DNA of 64,000 nucleotides from Flaccisagitta enflata (lineage: Eukaryota; Chaetognatha; Sagittoidea; Aphragmophora), in the NCBI GenBank assembly GCA_965153355.1, contig OZ231127.1, positions 90,148,001 to 90,212,000 of the forward strand, written 5' to 3'. The notes beneath the pieces are model-generated. The model ran no database searches, was not told where the DNA came from, and saw only the letters and a program-made list of their open reading frames with translations. The first letter of the stretch is position 1. Every line of letters starts with the position of its first letter. Made by a program: the position numbers and the translations under genes. Shown one piece after another: positions 44,375 through 55,422 of this stretch.

Positions 44375-45110
44375 AACAGGTCGCCCAAGGGCAATATGTG
44401 GTCAGCGATACCCGTTGCCCTGCTTTGAGTGATTGTGAATTGGAGTGAGGGGAAGCAGGGCAGCGGCCCCGAAGGGGACGAAGTCCTGTAGAACACAGGG
44501 GGACTTTCGTTCGTCCTGCCTGACGATGTGGATGAGATGCTATAGAGGGCTGACTGAAGGCCTTCAAGAGCCTAAACTAAGGTCTAAGAAGGCTGATGTA
44601 AGGCCTGAGAATGCCAATCGGAAGCTTGAGAGGGCTGAATTGAGGCTTGAGAGGTCTGTCTTGAGGCTTGAGAGAGCTGGATTGAGGCTTGAACGGTCAG
44701 AGCACTGAGAGCAATAAATTGAGGCTTAGACAGCTGATTTGAGGCCTGAGAGGCCTAATTTGAGGCTTGAGAGGCAAGGTTTGAGGCCTGAGAATTTGGA
44801 TTTGAGGCCTGAGAAGCCTAATGTGAGGCCTGAGAGGTTGAATAAGAAGCCTGAGAGGCCGGATTTGAGGCCTGAGAGGTTGGATTTGAGGCCTGGGAGG
44901 CTGGATTTGAGGCCTGAGAGGCTGGATTTGAGGCCTGAGAGGCCAGATATGAGGTCTCAGAGGTCAGATTTGAGGTATCAGAGGCCAGATTCGAGGCCCA
45001 ATGAGGGGGCGGGGGGGACGAACGGACGAACGAACGGACGGACAGACGGACGAACAAAAGTCCCCCTGTGTTCTACAGGACTTCGTCCCCTTCGGGGCCG
45101 CTGCCCAAAA
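44375..45110 (+). mobile_element. Family B element with 21-bp array
   Basis: Complete head at 44375, array 44580-45000, (GAAC/GGAC)n tract, inverted tail ending at 45110. The head is nearly identical to the copy at 43609, so the cluster may have grown by tandem duplication. Confidence 0.8.
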
Positions 45111-45129
45111 AAAAGTCCTCCTACATAGG

Positions 45130-45622
45130 CTTGATTTTTAGGCAGTGGCCCCAAAAGGGCCAATGACCTATGCTTTCAGACATAGGGGAAATTTCTCCTC
45201 CTCCTCCTCCACCTCATCCATTTCTCCGTCTGTCCACCCCCTTCGAAGCTCAAATCCCAGCCTTGATGCCCAAATCCCAGCCTTGAGGTCCAAATCCTAG
45301 CCTTGAGGCCCAAATCCCAGCTTTGAGGCCCAAATCCCCGCCTTTAGGCCCAAATCCCAGCCTTGAAGCCCAAATCCTAGCATCGAGCCCCAAGACCCAA
45401 CCTTGAGGCCCAAAACCCGACCTTGAGGCCCAGATCCCAGCCTTGAGGCCCAAATCCCAGCCTTGAGGCCCAAACCCCAGCCCTGACGCCTGAATCCCAG
45501 AATCTTGCTAAGCATAGGTCATCGGCCCCTTCGGGGCCGCTGCCCCTCTTACCAACTCACACTCAAATACTCTTTCATAGGGGCAATGGGTACCGCTGAC
45601 CATCTGACGCTTTTGCGACTAT
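45130..45622 (-). mobile_element. Family C element, reverse orientation
   Basis: A 20-bp array of CCCAAATCCCAGCCTTGAGG (45245-45500) is flanked by GGCAGTGGCCCCAAAAGGGC on the left and CCCCTTCGGGGCCGCTGCCC on the right, then GGTACCGCTGACCATCTGAC and GCTTTTGCGAC. Confidence 0.75.
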
Positions 45623-46018
45623 TTGATTTCAGATATTACTATCCATCCCCCATTTTGAATAACATTTGAGAGCTGAGGTATATTTCACTGATACCAGATA
45701 TTGACTCTTAAACTGAAGTCGTTCAATGCCAAAATCGCAATTTTTTTGTGACCTTTTTTTCTCAAACGAGCAAAAAAGCGGTGAAACGCACTCCCACGTG
45801 AATATAATGTTTTGGTGTTGTGTAAGATGGACACAGCGGACCTTTTTGTCATCTTTTTCCATGAAAAGGACAATGTCCCTGCCATCAGCAGACCGTATGA
45901 AATGACAAAAATTACAGAAAGGGACAGGATTGACAAGTAAAAGCAGCAGAAATGGCGTGAAATGTCATGATTAGGAATAACATCGATTTAGCGATGACTT
46001 GACATGATGGGAAAAGTG

Positions 46019-46330
46019 GTGCGCTCTCTCGCTCTCGCTCTCTGGCCCTCTCTCTCTCGCTCTCTGGCTCTCTCTCTCTTGCTCTCTTGCTCTTGCTCTC
46101 TCTCTCGCTCTCGCCCTCTCGCTCTCACTCTCTCGCTCTCTCGCTCGCTCTCCCTCTCTCGCTCTCGCTCTCTCGCTCTCTTGCTCTCGCTTTCTCGCTC
46201 TTGCTCTTGCTAACTCGCTCTCTCGCTCTTGCTATCTCGCTCTTGCGCTCTCGCTCTTGCTCTTGCTCTCGCGCTCTCGCTCTTGCTCTCGCGCTCTCGC
46301 TCTCGCTCTCGCTCTCTCTCTCTCTCTTTC
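46019..46330. repeat. CTCTCG/CTCTTG-rich simple repeat
   Basis: About 310 bp of CTCT with interspersed GCTCTCGCTCTTG words; long Leu/Ser-rich frames are artefacts. Confidence 0.92.
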
Positions 46331-46639
46331 TGTAATACTTCCCTAGAGATCATTTCTGCGACGACAGAACAAAGACTTTTCCATGGAACAGTGGGAAAAA
46401 AATATTGATTGACACCAGTGGAAAAAATGACATCTTTCATGATATTGGCCTTGTAGCTTTTTTGACATTAAAAGAACTACAAATACAATGTTTAATAGTT
46501 TAACCCTCATATTCATTTCAGTAAATGAAAGAATTGTACTTCGTGTCATTGTTGATAAGAAAGATAAAAAATGTCATTTGGTTTACAAATGTTAACGCGA
46601 TCTCTCAGTTTGTTGAGAAAAATATTCGAGCTTCTTTCA

Positions 46640-47100
46640 GTAGTATGGGGAAACCCAAAGATTCTGCATCGTTTTTGTTGCAAATGTTGCTGAAATAAGC
46701 ATTATTGGGTATTTGTATAAGTATTTGTCCAAAAAAATATTGACTGCGTTCATCTTTTATAAATACTAGACAACAATAACCAAACAGAAACTGGGTCAAA
46801 ATCTTCGTTCGATCCCGCTTACTTCCATCAGAAGCTGTCAACTGCAGTCATTTTGCTCAGTGATTTTTATATACAACTGTCATGAAAAGATGCGATTGAT
46901 GGAAAGGGTTCGCAGCGGAGAAAATATATTTTGAAAACAGTTCCAGACAGTATTGGATGTCCTCTTTCATATATGTGTGAAAGAAGCAGACAGAAAAATA
47001 CTGAGACCCCCTCCCATTTGCTCAAAGTTGAAATGAACTTTGACGATTTCTAAGGTTTGCATCATTTGTTTTTCTCCGGGATTTTCATCATTTTCTGATG
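46640..47100. repeat. Dispersed repeat, partner of 7440-7870
   Basis: Ordered shared words as described for the other copy, including GGGGAAACCCAAAGATTCT against GGGGATACCCAAAATTTCT. Confidence 0.6.
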
Positions 47101-47636
47101 CTTTTGGGTGCGTCCTGACATGATTTCACCCATGTAAACAAAAATATGACTAAATACTATGTAATCATTGTTTAGTATTCGCATGTCTGACCCATTTCCG
47201 CGCGGAATTAAGCTGTTTTTCAACAATTATTTTCATTAAATTAGAGATGCGACGTTACTTTAAGAAAATCTGAAGACAGTACGCGTAAAATTGCCAGTAA
47301 GCGAATTGTTTCTATTATTCACCGGCCTTAGCAACGATTTTGTAGCAGCCGCATTTTAATTAACCCATGCATAGTCCAATGGTTGGTTGGTCCATTTACT
47401 CGCCTGTCTTTCTATCTTTTGCTCCTTTATTTTCATTTTGTTTTGGTACCTATGAGCATTGTTTTTTTAACGCAGTCCTTCCCTGCTGACTAGTCACAAA
47501 GCTTTTAGGGGAGCTGTTCCATATGATACAGGCCCCTTGCCTTAAGCACACAAGAGTAAAACTTCATTTAAGAAGTCAGGATTTGAGCCCTTGAGGGCTG
47601 AGGCCAGATACTGTGTCATAATTAGGGACGTGGAAG

Positions 47637-47840
47637 CGGTTGATTACCAGTTATGGCGGTATCGCCATGAGGGAAAAAGTCGTAAGCATTGGCCATATTC
47701 TACAAAGCTTTTATTTTTAGTCGCTACTAATTTTTTTGTTTGTTAGATCAAATCAACAGCACTTGTGTGTACTGATTACATTGAAAATTAGAGTAAAATT
47801 TCAAATGAGCTAGAGGAGCTAAAATACTCAAAATCACTTT
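47637..47840. repeat. Dispersed repeat, partner of 16060-16250
   Basis: Shares CCAGTTATGGCGG, TCGCCATGAGGGAAAAAGTC and TTTGTTAGATCAAAT with intron 4 of the Cys-rich gene. A second local duplication (47815-47880 and 47960-48030) repeats GAGCTA, ACTCAAAA, TTACAGATGA and TATGCTCA. Confidence 0.55.
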
Positions 47841-48544
47841 TACAGATGACAAGCTATGCTCACTCACATGCTTTCTTGTATTGGCACACTCAAACATATA
47901 TCAAAACATTTTTCTATTTATCTTATTTAAAATAAAAAACAAAAACTAAGCTAAATGAGCTTAATGAGCTAGAATACTCAAAAACACCCTTACAGATGAG
48001 CAGCTATGCTCATAATCATGTTTTCTTGTATTTGTATGCTCAAACAAACATCAATCCACTTTTTTATTTTTTCTACTTAAAATTAAAAAAAAATTGAAAA
48101 AAATTGAAAAAGATGTTTTTGTAAAAAATCTTTAAAACTTATAACTAAAAACATGGTTGCTGAAGAGCATTCTGCTTGGCGCCAAGTGAAAGAGAACTAT
48201 CAAATTTTCTTACCCAATCAATTTCGTTTTAATGGACCATTTGCTTGATCGATAGCCCCAACCACACAAGAAAATGAAAACCAAATTTTTCTAGAATATG
48301 ACAAAAAGTCGAAGACTGACTTTGTCTTTTCTCCAATCATGCCGCTTCCACTTCCATTGTGTAGTTCAAATTCTTGAAGCTATCCAACCTACCAAATTTG
48401 AACCAACCGCTTCCACAATCCTAGTCATTATGGGCCCCAAAAGCTTCAAAGTCCTGCACTTCATCCTCGGACTGAGCTTGGATAAATGGATGGATGGACT
48501 ATAGGTATACAGCTCATTGTGTCATACAAATGATTTTGTAGCTA

Positions 48545-48665
48545 TCCACACATCCCAGGAACAAAGCCTTGGTGAAAAAAAAAGGCCGAGCGTTGTGAAC
48601 CCTCTAGGCATGTTGTACAGGGTGTATCTCCCCACAGCTAAAGCGCCCAATAGCTAAAATTTTTT
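48545..48665. repeat. Inverted partner of sequence at 52625-52695
   Basis: CATCCCAGGAACAAAGCCTT, GGTGAAAAAAAAAGGC and GTTGTGAACCCTC recur inverted at 52625-52695 (GGGTTCATAACACTTGGCC, CCAAGGGTTTGTTCCTGGG). Confidence 0.6.
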
Positions 48666-48669
48666 CCTG

Positions 48670-49870
48670 ACAGATTGGCCCCAGATAGGTATAGAAAGTG
48701 TTTTTATCAGGATCTTAAAAATTCTCTGGCGTCCTTGTTTTCCCATCATGTAAGTGCTGAAGGGTGTAAAAACAAAGGTTTTGGACATTTTTTGGCAAAA
48801 AAATCAATTTTTAACTATTTAGCATGAATAAAAATCAGGTGCTGTATTCCGAGCAATTTTTGAAGCCTCTTTTTTTAACTTTTTGTCATTTTTAGCCACC
48901 ATTGGTCATATTCAATGGTCATTTTTTGTATTTGGCTAAAAGCCCTTTAAAAATGCTTCGATTCAAGCCCAACCGGAGGTTGCTAGCTCAATTCGTTGAA
49001 CAGAAATACCAAAATGAAGGCAAATGGTCGAGTCTTAATCTATGCAGTTTTGGAAGGTTCTCTTGTTTTCGGTATAACTTCTAAACAAATTGAGTTACAG
49101 ACCTGGGATTGGTCTTGTTTTGAAGATATTCATGTGACGAGTATGCATAATTGCTTTGCTGAATCAAAGGCCGCCAAATGCTCCGTCAACGCGTCTTAAG
49201 AAGCCTCCAAGGATCATGTCATAAGTTAGAAAAAAAACAGAGCATGTCATGTCGCGTCATCTCATGTCATAAGATAGCAACAACCAGACCTTGTTTCCAT
49301 GATGTCCAAGGACCACCAAAATTGACAAAAATTTTCAACCAAACATCCCGTATGAACCAACTTGACATCGGCACCCTCAGGAAGCTCCAGTAGCTTGTCG
49401 ACGCTTCCTCCGCATCCGCGGCAGTCAATGCCTTCAGCAACCAGAGGAACTGCTCCAGAATTTTTCAAATTCACCGACAAGTTCATCTTGACCTCCAGCA
49501 TATTCAAACATTAACAGCTAATCGCCCAAGATTGTCCAACTGCCCTTCAATATGCCCTTAGCAGCATCTTACCTTCAAGAGACTGGGTCAAGTTGAGACT
49601 CCAAGGTTCCAACTTCAACGACAAGTATAACAGGATTCACCGAGAAAATCCGGCTGAAACTCAACCGAAATCTTCAACATCATAGACAGCAACAGCATCA
49701 AGTGTCTGCGGGGGGCCCGTGGCTGCTGCAACAGCTTGCCAAAACTTCCAAAGTTTGGTCAACTGCATCTATCTCCTACCAATGTCAATGAACCGCTATA
49801 CTCAGATTCGCTAAAATTTGAGTAGTAAAAGCCAACAGACATCACCAACATCCCCCGTTTTATCCCCCTC
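48670..49870. other. Stretch without confidently supported genes
   Basis: A minus-strand frame at 49507-49262 has ordinary composition (AEGIDCRGCGGSVDKL) but no recognisable domain or partner exons. The rest shows nothing I can name. Confidence 0.4.
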
Positions 49871-49873
49871 TTT

Positions 49874-50110
49874 TTAGTTGCGAACACGCAACTCCATAAA
49901 AGGCTTTGTCCGTCCATTGGTCCGTTGGTTTATTGGTCCGTTGGTTCATTGGTCCATTTGTCCGTCTGTACATCGGTTGGTTGGTCAGTCACTCCCCATT
50001 TTATCTTTTATGTTTTTGGGGTCTTTGGCGTCACTGCTCCTGCCCAAATGACCTAGTGACCCTAAATACTGCCCCTGCCCACCTGCACGCAACTGGGGTA
50101 GCCGTGTGGA
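49874..50110 (+). mobile_element. Family A element, subfamily 2/1 mixed
   Basis: Hairpin AGTTGCGAACACGCAACT, GTCC/GTTG tract to 49990, TGCTCCTGCCCAAATGACC, then CACGCAACTGGGGTAGCCGT. The subterminal CACGCAACT pairs with the hairpin arm. Confidence 0.72.
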
Positions 50111-50114
50111 CCCT

Positions 50115-51715
50115 TTATGATTTTTAATCTACGGTTTTACGCCGTTGTTTACTCTTTAACACTTTTCTCAAACCGCGACCAGAGAAAAACGCCGTTTGGT
50201 TGCATTAGATGAAAACAAAATATATGAACGAAGATAGGAAGCAAAAAAGCAACTCTTACACACTAAGAGGGCCAAACAGATATTGCTCGTGACATCGAGT
50301 GTCAAGGAATAGAAAAAAAATAAAAACATGAATCAAAAGAAAAAATGAAGGGGAGTGCAATGAGCTGGGGTGCAAAAACCCTGTATTTTTTCGGAAGGCG
50401 AAAACCACACTATAAAGAAAGAGTGAATTTAATCTCAGTCTTCCCATTGGAGAAAGTACCTGAATCTTACATGAATCGAAAGAACGCAAAAAAATCTTCC
50501 TGGCGCTATTTTTGTTTTCATCGATTTTTTCATTTTGATTGATTTTCATGCCTTAAACGCCGTGTTCCCGCCCTTATTCGACATTTTTCTTCCCCCTCGG
50601 CTTTTTCTTTGGGCGCAAAAACGACTACCCATTAAACCTACCCCAGAGCTAAGATATTCTTTTAGCTTTGCAGCCAATTTCAAAGCCTTTTAATTCTAAA
50701 GATATTGTCAGAAAAAGTGGTCTAACTTCTAAAATTTCTATCAGTGATTGGCCCAAGTTCTAAAAAAAAGAGGAAAGAGAAAGACAAAAGGGAACAAATA
50801 AGGTCTGAAGCCACATTTAAAACAATACACAAATCAACCTTTTACACATTTTTTATTTGCTGATATTTTACTTCAAATATACAGTACAGTTGGACTTCAG
50901 TACAGCCCATTTCAAGGGACTATGCAAATTTATGGCTTTTAGTGAAGCTGCCTTTAGAAAGCCGTATACATGGCTACCATTGACAGGTGGAACAACATCC
51001 CTCACTATACCCAAACTAAAAATGTGGAAGAGTGTAGGTGGGCAGGGGCAGTGATATAAAGCTATTTGGGCAATTTGGCAGGAGCTGTAACGCAAAAACT
51101 GCTCATAAATGCCAAAAAAAGTTAATGCGGATGGATTGACCAATCAACCGACAGACCGATCAACCTTCAGACATAGCAGGTCAATGAGTTGCATAGCACA
51201 TAACTGAAAATTATAAAAACTTTTAAAGAACAGCAACTAGTATATCTTGTAGGCAGGCAAGTCTTAATAGCAGTTGCATAGCAATTCTTAAATATATCAA
51301 TAAACAGTAATTAGTGATATAGTCAATTTGCAAATGAACTTTTTTTAAATTTACTATTGCTTAGGCATGTTCTACCATCTACTACCCTTTCTGATTTGTT
51401 ATGTGTTTTTATTGCGCACCAGTGACTATCAAAAGCTTTTTCCTCTTGCTAATCTGTTGCTGCCTTGGTTCATGAATTAATCCAACTTTGTTCCTTATGT
51501 CTGTTTCTCTTATCTGTTTTTCACATCTGTTTCTCAATGCCTTCCTCTGTAGACATTAGGGACTTACTTTTTAGCTGTTAGGCGCACCTAGATTTTCAAA
51601 CCATGCTAATACTTTTAGTTCTAAATTGGCCTCATGTCTAAACTTTTTTTTTTAGAAGTCAGGCCAAAATCATTTTTAGACATCAGGCCACTGGAATAAT
51701 TTAGCTTTCGGGCGC
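50115..51715. other. Stretch without supported genes
   Basis: Includes decayed family A-like words at 50960-51200 (AAGCCGTATACATGGCTACC, GGTGGGCAGGGGCAGTGATA, GACCGATCAACC). No coding frame stands out. Confidence 0.5.
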
Positions 51716-52640
51716 TTCCCCCTGTTGTACACTGTATTAGGTACAATTAAAATAAAAAAAAAAAAAGTTGGCTTGGAAATATAGCACTCATAGCTTAATA
51801 ATAGAAAAATTAAAGCATTTTTAAGTACTTTTTAAGCTAAAGATTATAGTTTTTCTTTTAAAAAATTGAAAAAATAGTTGAACAGTGTGGCAATAGCTGC
51901 TGTAATAATATTTTAATTCCTTTTAACTAGTTCAGAGACATCTTGTACAAATTGAAGCAAAAAAACTGCTAAAAAACAACAAATTCAGTTTTTTTAAGTG
52001 TATTTCAGCTATTCTTAAGCCCTGATTTAAAATTTATTTCTTCTATCTAGTTGTCAGAGACTCAAATGTGGGTATTTATACTGTTATCATACATTTTTTG
52101 TATTTTTCTGAATTTTTAGTCGCGTGCTACGCGACTCTACACCCCGCTTTGTCGGTCCGTCGGTCCGTCCGTCGGTCCGTCCGTCGGTCCGTCCGTCGGT
52201 CACACTTTACTTTTTTTGGGTTTTTGGGGTTTTTGGCATCACTGCTCCTGCCCAAATGATCTGGTAACCTCAATTATGGCCCCTGCCCACCCGCACGCGA
52301 CTGGGGTAGCCGTGTATCCGGCCTTGTTGAAGAAAATAGTTGTAATTTCTTGCCTAAAAAATCCTTTTTTTTGCTGTTTTTTAGTATTTTTTTGTGCTAA
52401 ATGGGTTGATATCCCTCCAAACTAGCTTGATAGGGTGAAAGCTTGTTTACAGCATTGATTGCCACCCTGCTCAGTAGTTTTTTAAAGTTTTGGAAGATGT
52501 TACTTTGTTTTTCAGCATAAAAAATGCTTCAAAATGCATTAATTTTGCTAATATAACGCTATAAATGCTATATTTCCAAGCCAGTTTTTTTATGTTTACC
52601 TCTTATTGTACCTAGTACAATGTAAAACATGTTCAGGGGG
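51715..52640. mobile_element. Inverted-repeat element with nested family A copy
   Basis: 51725-51915 and 52450-52635 are inverted: GGCTTGGAAATATAGCA(C/T), TAGGTACAAT and GTGGCAAT recur inverted. The family A copy at 52114-52327 lies in the central segment and so inserted later. Confidence 0.65.
52114..52327 (+). mobile_element. Family A element, subfamily 1, complete
   Basis: Hairpin AGTCGCGTGCTACGCGACT, CTACACCCCGCTTTGTCGG, (GTCC/GTCG)n to 52200, CACACTTTACTTTTTTTGGG, CTGCCCACCCGCACGCGACT and GTGTATCCGGCCTTGTT. This is the cleanest copy in the window. Confidence 0.82.
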
Positions 52641-52794
52641 TTCATAACACTTGGCCTTTTTTTCCCACCAAGGGTTTGTTCCTGGGATGCGTGTATTTCT
52701 TTATTGGCAAAAAGGCAGCATCAGTGTGAGGCACAATTCAACCTAATCCCTTGGCATGCGCACTAGTGAAGCACAGTTGTATGCTCTTTTTCGG

Positions 52795-53710
52795 GCAGCG
52801 GCCCCAGATGACCTATGCTCTCACATATTGGGGAAATTTTTCCTCCTCCTTTTTGGGCAGCGATCTTAAAGGGCTGATTTCCAGTAGAACACAGGGGTGA
52901 ATTTCAATACATCTGTCAGTCCGTCCATCCATCCTTCTTCCCCCCCTAGGCTTTAAGCCACAATCCAGCCAACTGAAGCCTGAAATCTAGCATCTAAAGC
53001 CTAGAATCAGCTCTCTTTGGCCTGAAATCAGCCCTTCCAGGCCTAAAATCAGACCTCTTACACATTAAATTATTTATCTCAGACCTGAAATCAGCCCTCT
53101 CAGCTCGCACAGGCCCATCATCATACCTCACTGGCCTAAGATCAGCTCTCACAAGCCTAAACTCAGTCATCAAAGGCCTAAGATCTTGCCTCACAGGCAT
53201 GAGATCAGCCTCCCAAGCCTAAAGCCCCAATCCAAAGCTATGAAGCCTTAAATCTGGCCACTGGAGCCTGAAATAATTGCCTGATGTGATAAGGCCCTCT
53301 TAGACCCCTTTACCTCCTGCCTAGATATATGGAAATTCACCCCTGTGTTCTAAAGCACATTAACCTGCCCTGCTCTTACCCCTCTATTTCAAAACTACAA
53401 TGTTTGTACCCCCCCCTTGAATGTTGAGACTCAAATTCTACCAAAATTTGTCAAAATCTGCCATATTCTGTTGAATTCTTGCAAATTCTACCAAATTCTT
53501 GTGAATTTCTACCAAATTCTTCCAAATTCTGCCAACTTCTACCAAAGGAGAAGAAGAATAAGAATGAGAAGAAGTAAAATTTCCTCATGTGTCAAAACAT
53601 AGGTCATCAGCTTCATAGGAGCCATTGCCCTGCTCCATTCTCCAACTTCAATCGCAGCCTACTTAGGCAGGACATGGGTACTGCTGAACATCTAATGCCT
53701 TTGCATTTAT
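52795..53710 (-). mobile_element. Family C/B-like degraded element
   Basis: GGGCAGCGGCCCCAGATGAC and CAGTAGAACACAGGGG at the left, a loose CCTGAAATCAGCCCTC array (52960-53330), and TACTGCTGAACATCTAATGC with CTTTTGC-like sequence at the right. Confidence 0.5.
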
Positions 53711-54100
53711 TGTTTTTGGGGAGCAGCCTTGGAGGGGTAGATGACATATGATTCCTCTAAGGGTGATTTTATCTGTTTTCTGTTTTCCGTCCCCCCCACT
53801 TCTAAACAGGCTCCTAGACCCCAAATCAAGCCTCTCAGACCCCAAAATTAGAAAAATCAGACCCCAGATCAGGCCTCTCAGACCCCAAATCAGCAGCGCT
53901 GATCATAGCGATTTTTTCAAGCGGGCCAGTCGGGCCCGCTCCGAGAGATTTTAGCGGGCCCGACAGCAAAACAGCGGGCCCGGTATAACTACTGTTCTGC
54001 GGCTGCACAAATCTTTATCTAATGTTACAACAAAATAGCTGTTTTCCTTCTAGACTGTCAATAAGCAATTTGAATATGTTAGACAAGAAAGAAGTTATTT

Positions 54101-54200
54101 TTTAGTTGCATGCTGCGGGACTCTAATACTCACTTTGTCCATCCATCCATCAGTCTGTTGGTTAGTCTGTCCGTCACAAAGTTGCCTTTTCATCTGTGGT
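54101..54200 (+). mobile_element. Family A fragment
   Basis: AGTTGCATGCTGCGGGACTC is a decayed hairpin, then GTCC/ATCC tract and GTCCGTCACAAAGTTGCC. The remainder is missing. Confidence 0.55.
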
Positions 54201-54318
54201 CCGATTCTGAATGTTTGAAAGGCTTTTAAAGTGTCTTTTGCTCATTTTTAAGTCTTCCCAATTTTTGTCAGCCTTGTTTGAAAGTTCTAACGCATGCAAC
54301 GTTGTTCTCATAAGCCTT

Positions 54319-54515
54319 TTTAGTCGCGTGCTACGCGACTCTACAACCCACTTTGTCAATCCGTCAGTCTGTCCGTCCATCCGTCGGTCACACTTTATTT
54401 TTTTGGTTTTTGCAGACTTTGGCCCCACTGCTCCTGCCCAAATGATGGAGAGGCTTGAAATATGGCCCCTGCCCACCCGCACGCGACTTGGGTAGCCGTG
54501 TATCCAGCCTTGTTT
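54319..54515 (+). mobile_element. Family A element, subfamily 1, complete
   Basis: Hairpin AGTCGCGTGCTACGCGACT, CTACAACCCACTTTGTC, GTCN tract, CCCGCACGCGACTTGGGTAG and CGTGTATCCAGCCTTGTTT. Confidence 0.78.
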
Positions 54516-55422
54516 CAGCATCATGTCACAAAATGGAAGAGAAAAAAACTACTTGTGGATGGGTAAGGAAACCATCATAAGATTGTCTTGAGCAGTGATG
54601 CAAGATGTTCATTTTTTATTTGTTTCATGACACTAAACCCCAATTGTAAAATGGCTTTGATTGTGTCATTATTCAACAAAAAAAGCTTATGTAATATGAA
54701 TGAAGTGAGATCAAAGAACAATTATCACCATTTTAGCAGTCATGAAAATATGCCAAGCAAAATGATAGCAGGCCTGTCAGGCCCGCAGCCCAAAAAAATA
54801 GCGGGCCCAACTGCCAAAATGTAAGCCTTGGGCCCCCAGGCCCGCTCTAAAGTCAGGGCTGCAAATCAGGCCTCCCAGGCCCCAAATCAAGCTTCTTAAG
54901 ACCCCAAATCCGGCCTCTCAGACTTCAAATCCCAACTCAGTGGTATCATTTTGCAATTCAGTCCCTAATCCAAATCAGGCCTCCAAGACCCAAAGTCATG
55001 CCTCTCAGACCTAAAATCACACTTATGAGACTTCAATAAAGTTGAAACAACATTGCCCTTATAAAAGGAGGCCAGAATTCTCCAATTAACAAAGGATGAA
55101 AGCCTTGCAAGCTTTCAATTATTAGCCTGTCAGATCCCAGTTCTAGGCCTTTCAGACAACAAATAAAACTTTTCAGATACTAATAAGCCCTTCAGACCCC
55201 AAATCAGGCCTCTGAGACCCCCCTTCTGCTTTCCTGGCCCAACTCAGGCCTCTATAACCCATAATCAGTCCCCTCAGGTCTCTCAGACCTCAAATATGGA
55301 CTCTTAGACCTTTACCTAAAAAATTGTCTTGTGTGAAATCATATGTCATCTGCCCCTCCAAAACCACTGCCCCTCGCACCATGACATCCATATGCTAACA
55401 GACTCGGGTACCGCTGACCATG

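Noticed and set aside
42601-45110. CRISPR-like array
   Set aside because: The 21-bp repeats are contiguous without spacers, and the genome is eukaryotic.
49262-49507. Minus-strand frame with ordinary amino-acid composition
   Set aside because: Considered as an upstream exon of the KEN gene or a gene fragment, but no domain, splice partner or second copy supports it.
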